A stretch of DNA of 37,247 nt from Dysgonamonadaceae bacterium (lineage in GTDB: Bacteria > Bacteroidota > Bacteroidia > Bacteroidales > Azobacteroidaceae). Both the position numbers and the translations under genes were made by a program. Positions 36,310-37,247 of this stretch are shown here, piece after piece. The stretch's first letter is position 1. Every line of letters starts with the position of its first letter. The notes under the pieces are model-generated. The model did not search any database. It was not told where the DNA came from and worked only from the letters and a program-made list of their open reading frames with translations. The stretch covers positions 1 through 37,247 of the forward strand of contig JAIRYM010000100.1 in the NCBI GenBank assembly GCA_031267615.1. Direction: 5' to 3'.

Positions 36310-36766
36310 AGCCCTTTTTCATAAGTTTTTGCAGGCATTTTACAACAATCTCGTCCGTATCATAATCCCTTTCGCGTTTTCCATTTACAATATCAAACAA
36401 AAGGTCACTTTCCTCATTGGACAAAATATTTCTGTCTGTATTGAAACTCAACATTTTACGTATTTGTTCCAAAATTAAGACGTTTTTATCATCGTCCGTA
36501 ATTTTGACTTTTTTCATCTGAACCCACTTACCCGCGTATTTTTCGGCTTCCTGCAAAAGTTCTTCGTTTTCCTTTGTTACGGAATTTTCGACCTCCGAAG
36601 CCCCTGCTCCCGGATAAACCGTGCCGACGGTAATGACGTCCACCTGAATTTCGGGAAACAGTTCCCGGTTGAGGCTCCGGTACGTGTACACGCCAAAGAA
36701 TACCAATACCGTGAACAGCACGACAACTACGGTCGGGCGATTGATTGAGAGTTTAATAAAATCCAT
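36299..36766 (-). pseudogene. Chimeric ORF: N-terminal ~65 aa of an RND efflux transporter joined to an unrelated C-terminal segment
   Basis: MDFIKLSINRPTVVVVLFTVLVFFGVYTYRSLNRELFPEIQVDVITVGTVYPGAGASEVENSVTK is RND-type; then ENEELLQEAEKYAGKWVQMKKVKITDDDKN... is not. Confidence 0.75.
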
Positions 36767-36965
36767 TTCTAATATTGTTTTAATTATTACATTCTTTTAA
36801 AATCGGGTGCAAAGATGTGGCGATTCATCCGTCGCCGAAAATTTATTCGACGAAAGCGCAGTTTGGCTATACCAAACCGGATATTTGGCGTATGTATGGT
36901 ATTATGGGGGAAAAACGAGGATTGGTAGAATGAAACGGGTGGTTTGGTGGAAATCGGGACATACG

Positions 36966-37001
36966 AAAAAAACCTCAGAAAACTCTCCTGAGATTTTTTT
37001 T
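36966..37001. terminator. Bidirectional intrinsic terminator
   Basis: AAAAAAACCTCAGaaaactctcCTGAGATTTTTTTT. Confidence 0.7.
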
Positions 37002-37112
37002 ATCTCCAAAGAGACGAAAACCATCTCTTGCGACTTTCAACTTTGCCTTTTGCATCGGTATTTTTTCATAAGGTCAAATAATATATTACCGTTTGACTAT
37101 CAAAAAAAATTG

Positions 37113-37121
37113 TACCTTTGC
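37113..37121 (+). promoter_or_regulatory. -7 element TACCTTTGC upstream of the partial ATPase gene
   Basis: TACCTTTGC at 37113-37121; TTTG at 37092-37095 gives a shorter than usual spacer (17 bp). Confidence 0.5.
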
Positions 37122-37142
37122 ATAATATATAAATGTACAGAT

Positions 37143-37247
37143 ATGGGTAAAACACGAATAAAATCATTTGAAATCTTTGGCTTGTTTGGCACTGACGATA
37201 TTAATATTCCGTTTAATGAAGATGGAATCAAAATTCTTATAGGGGAA
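37143..37247 (+). CDS. AAA-family (SMC/RecF-like, AAA_21/23-type) ATPase, N-terminus only
   Basis: MGKTRIKSFEIFGLFGTDDINIPFNEDGIKILIGE..., typical lead-in to a Walker A (IGENGxGKT) cut by the window edge. Confidence 0.65.
   Translation, partial: MGKTRIKSFEIFGLFGTDDINIPFNEDGIKILIGE

Noticed and set aside
35640-37247. Complete restriction-modification or defence island
   Set aside because: Only a truncated vsr and the first 35 codons of an ATPase are visible; no methylase or effector in the window.

Overview
The window looks like a Bacteroidales-type chromosome segment. It has seven or more TAnnTTTG (-7) promoters, most with a TTTG-like -33 box exactly 20 bp upstream. It carries tRNA-Asp(GTC), tRNA-Lys(CTT) and a tmRNA with tag GENTYALAA. 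Most of it is a housekeeping and carbohydrate gene set: metK, dgoD, TlpA-like thioredoxin, der, GT39-like, TPR and BatD-like proteins, GT group 1, aminotransferase, murQ, glutathione peroxidase, Gfo/Idh/MocA, argS, pyridoxamine kinase, fucI, cdd, LysM-glucosaminidase, gamma-carbonic anhydrase, GH95-like, GT9, DUF4254, ECF sigma and dapF. The less ordinary content is as follows. (i) Four intergenic tandem-repeat arrays have unit lengths of 21 or 41 bp (about 2 or 4 helical turns). They are often palindromic and sit just upstream of genes. One is enclosed by a perfect 20-bp inverted repeat, and one is read through as a heptad N-terminal extension of a glycosyltransferase ORF. (ii) Two unusual DUF1080 (3-keto-disaccharide hydrolase-like) architectures are present: DUF1080-TIM barrel and HEAT-DUF1080-DUF1080. 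(iii) A DUF6261-like protein carries a C-terminal Ig-like repeat. (iv) A gene graveyard at 35.65-36.77 kb holds a decayed DUF6266, an N-truncated vsr and a chimeric RND-pump fragment, next to the start of an AAA-type ATPase. No CRISPR array, intact mobile element or complete defence system is visible. All identifications are by eye, with no database search.
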